Assembly (NCBI GenBank): GCA_902470095.1
Contig: CABRFG010000018.1
Span: 1-34,275 of the forward strand
From: an uncultured Collinsella sp.
Lineage (GTDB): Bacteria > Actinomycetota > Coriobacteriia > Coriobacteriales > Coriobacteriaceae
Direction: 5' to 3'
Length of the DNA: 34,275 nucleotides
The notes under the pieces are model-generated. The model searched no databases. It was not told where the DNA came from and saw only the letters and a program-made list of their open reading frames with translations. The first letter of the stretch is position 1. Every line of letters starts with the position of its first letter. Both the position numbers and the translations under genes were made by a program. Shown one piece after another: positions 33,064 through 34,275 of this stretch.

Positions 33064-33285
33064 TTACTGGACCTCGACGACGGCCGCCTCCTCCTTGCGG
33101 ATGGAAAGCTCGTAGCCGCGCACGTTGATCTCGACCGGATCACCGAGCGGCGCGACCTTCACGACCTTGAACGAAGTGCCCTTGATGAGCCCCAAGTCCA
33201 TAAGGTGGCGGCGAAGCGCACCCTCACCGTGAAGCTTGACGATGGTAGAGCTCTCGCCCACCTTAACGTCACCCAACGTCTTCAT
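33064..33285 (-). CDS. feoA: FeoA domain protein (second copy in operon)
   Basis: 73 aa SH3-like cytoplasmic protein that assists FeoB. Typical elements: LHGEGALRRHLMDLGLIKGTSFKVV, then DPVEINVRGYELSIRKEEAAVVEV. ATG at 33285 has AAGGGGG about 8 nt upstream. It follows the first feoA by 39 nt. Two separate feoA genes before feoB is a common arrangement in anaerobic Gram-positives. Confidence 0.93.
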   Translation of the reverse strand: MKTLGDVKVGESSTIVKLHGEGALRRHLMDLGLIKGTSFKVVKVAPLGDPVEINVRGYELSIRKEEAAVVEVQ

Positions 33286-33324
33286 CCTCTTGTCCCCCTT
33301 TCGGTTTTTATGAAATGCTGCTGA

Positions 33325-33567
33325 CTAACCGACGGTCATGATGTGCATGGCAACCTTGGAATCGATGCCAAAGCGTGCGCCCAGCACCGTGACGATGATA
33401 TTGGCGCCACTCGAGCTCACCACGTGGATTTCGTTGCCCTCGACAAAGCCGAGGTCCTTGAGGTGGTGCTTCATGTCCTCATTGCCCTTTACACGAGACA
33501 CGCGCACGGTTTCGCCCGCTTTTACCATCGAAAGCGGCATGGCCGGCATCTGCGGTCCGCAAGACAT
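33325..33567 (-). CDS. feoA: FeoA domain protein (first gene of the feo operon)
   Basis: 80 aa, the same SH3-like family: VRVSRVKGNEDMKHHLKDLGFVEGNEIHVV and ANIIVTVLGARFGIDSKVAMHIMT. A short N-terminal stretch (MSCGPQMPAMPLSMVKAG) precedes the fold. ATG at 33567 has TAGGAG 6 nt upstream. It is the promoter-proximal gene; the large inverted repeat at 33609-33664 lies 42 nt upstream. Confidence 0.92.
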   Translation of the reverse strand: MSCGPQMPAMPLSMVKAGETVRVSRVKGNEDMKHHLKDLGFVEGNEIHVVSSSGANIIVTVLGARFGIDSKVAMHIMTVG

Positions 33568-33608
33568 GAGTTGCTCCTAACGTCAGTTCGTCCTCAACAT
33601 CGACGCGT

Positions 33609-33664
33609 AAAAAGTTAACCACGTCTATGTTCGCTATAGTAAACTAGCACGTGGTTAACTTTTT
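33609..33664. promoter_or_regulatory. 16-bp inverted repeat in the feo promoter region
   Basis: Perfect arms AAAAAGTTAACCACGT (33609-33624) and ACGTGGTTAACTTTTT (33649-33664) enclose a 24-nt AT-rich spacer that holds -10-like hexamers on the minus strand (TACTAT/TATAGC). It looks like paired operators around the feo promoter. The hpr transcript already ends at 33711-33746. Confidence 0.6.
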
Positions 33665-33710
33665 GGAAAGGGTCCCCATTCAGATTTCGAAAAAGTTTCC
33701 TATACGAAAC

Positions 33711-33746
33711 AAAAAGGCGCGGCAAAGGACCATCCTTTACCGCGCC
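33711..33746 (-). terminator. Rho-independent terminator after the HPr-like gene
   Basis: 14-bp arms 33716-33729 and 33733-33746 (one mismatch), 3-nt loop, then five T on the minus strand. It begins 10 nt after the stop codon. Confidence 0.9.
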
Positions 33747-33755
33747 CTATCATGC

Positions 33756-34004
33756 TTAGAGCGAGAGATTTCTGATCGATGTGACGCAGGAGGCCTCATC
33801 CACGCCCGAAACGCGGAACACGACGTCTTCGCCACATTCGCCGCAAAGTGCCATGAGCCCTATAACGTCGCGGCCATCGACATGACGATTGCCAATCGAA
33901 ACTGACACGTCGCTACGATGCTTGGCAATAATGTCATAGAGCAGCGCAACCGGGCGGGCATGCAGTCCCAACGGATCTTTAATCGTCTTTGTAAACTCGA
34001 CCAT
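33756..34004 (-). CDS. HPr-like phosphocarrier protein with Asp at position 46
   Basis: 82 aa, HPr fold. The active-site His15 is in DPLGLHARPVALL, as in PTS phosphocarriers that pass phosphate from enzyme I to sugar-specific enzymes II. Alignment without gaps to Bacillus HPr places Asp46 (DGRDVIGLMALCG) where the regulatory Ser46 of NLKSIMGVMSLG lies. So HPr kinase could not act here, and the charge may mimic the Ser-phosphorylated form. The C-terminus is about six residues shorter than usual. ATG at 34004 has GGGAGG upstream; the 15-residue longer frame is rejected. A TACAAT at 34059-34064 may be a -10 box. No ptsI is adjacent. It may be the general HPr or a regulatory paralogue. Confidence 0.88.
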   Translation of the reverse strand: MVEFTKTIKDPLGLHARPVALLYDIIAKHRSDVSVSIGNRHVDGRDVIGLMALCGECGEDVVFRVSGVDEASCVTSIRNLSL

Positions 34005-34245
34005 GTCCCCTCCCACGACATCGCACATTCGGCCGGCAAACCCAGCCACGTGGTAGTTATTGTAGCGTTAGATGCCTGCCGAGGGCCCCTCCGGATACCC
34101 CGTGGGCAAAAAGTGGCAAATATGAGTACTGTCACCAATTTAGTAGCAGCAAAATCGAGAGCAAATTGCCTAATTTGAGCGATTCGAAGAGGTTGAAAGC
34201 CGTCAAACGCCCTTTACAGGGGTAGCGCACAGAGATGTGGTGTAA

Positions 34246-34267
34246 GAGGCGGGGCATGCCCCGCCTC
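34246..34267. terminator. GC-rich perfect palindrome at the right edge, terminator-like
   Basis: GAGGCGGGGC (34246-34255) mirrors GCCCCGCCTC (34258-34267). Plus-strand sequence then reads CGCCCTTT to the window end. It probably closes a transcript from outside the window; direction cannot be settled. Nothing else was recognised in 34065-34245. Confidence 0.5.
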
Positions 34268-34275
34268 CGCCCTTT

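Overview
The window looks like a chromosomal segment of a Coriobacteriia member, most likely Collinsella or a close relative. This is inferred from the high-GC coding style, Gram-positive cell-wall sorting signals, an actinobacterial GlnR-like regulator and small palindromic intergenic repeats. No rRNA, tRNA, CRISPR array, transposase or phage gene was seen. Nearly every gene is on the minus strand; the MATE transporter is the only clear plus-strand gene.

Layout. (1) 93-7373: a three-gene sortase-anchored pilus operon (very large beta-helix tip-like adhesin, minor pilin, major-type pilin) with a good promoter, translational coupling and a strong terminator, but no sortase gene in view. (2) 7374-7758: AT-rich non-coding DNA. 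(3) 7759-12730: a Cof-type HAD phosphatase, an MFS exporter, a MoaC-MobB fusion and MoaA (molybdenum cofactor synthesis). (4) 12964-19544: a DUF559-like nuclease-fold protein, a heterodimeric ABC exporter pair and a divergent MATE pump. (5) 19631-23747: a small coupled ORF, NAD-dependent DNA ligase and a membrane-anchored HtrA-type protease. (6) 23955-26086: a glutamine-synthetase-family gene followed by a GlnR-like orphan response regulator, with a GlnR-box-like site upstream. (7) 26140-30132: a LacI regulator, a GntR/FadR regulator and an old-yellow-enzyme/dienoyl-CoA-reductase-type flavoenzyme. (8) 30235-33664: a ferrous iron uptake cluster (two FeoA, FeoB, FeoB-associated Cys-rich protein). 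(9) 33711-34275: an HPr-like phosphocarrier and the right edge.

Most notable. The glutamine-synthetase homologue keeps the fold length but has lost three of the six catalytic metal ligands (two Glu and one His). It is paired with a GlnR-type regulator whose receiver also lacks the normal phosphorylation machinery. Together with the GlnR-box-like site this suggests a self-regulated sensor or pseudoenzyme module for nitrogen status; that function is inference. The HPr-like protein has His15 but carries Asp at the position of regulatory Ser46.

At least four families of short palindromic repeats are scattered between genes, often touching stop codons; one copy forms part of the coding sequence of an ABC exporter tail. 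Several promoters (pilus, MFS, ABC exporter, feo) are overlapped or flanked by inverted repeats that look like operators.
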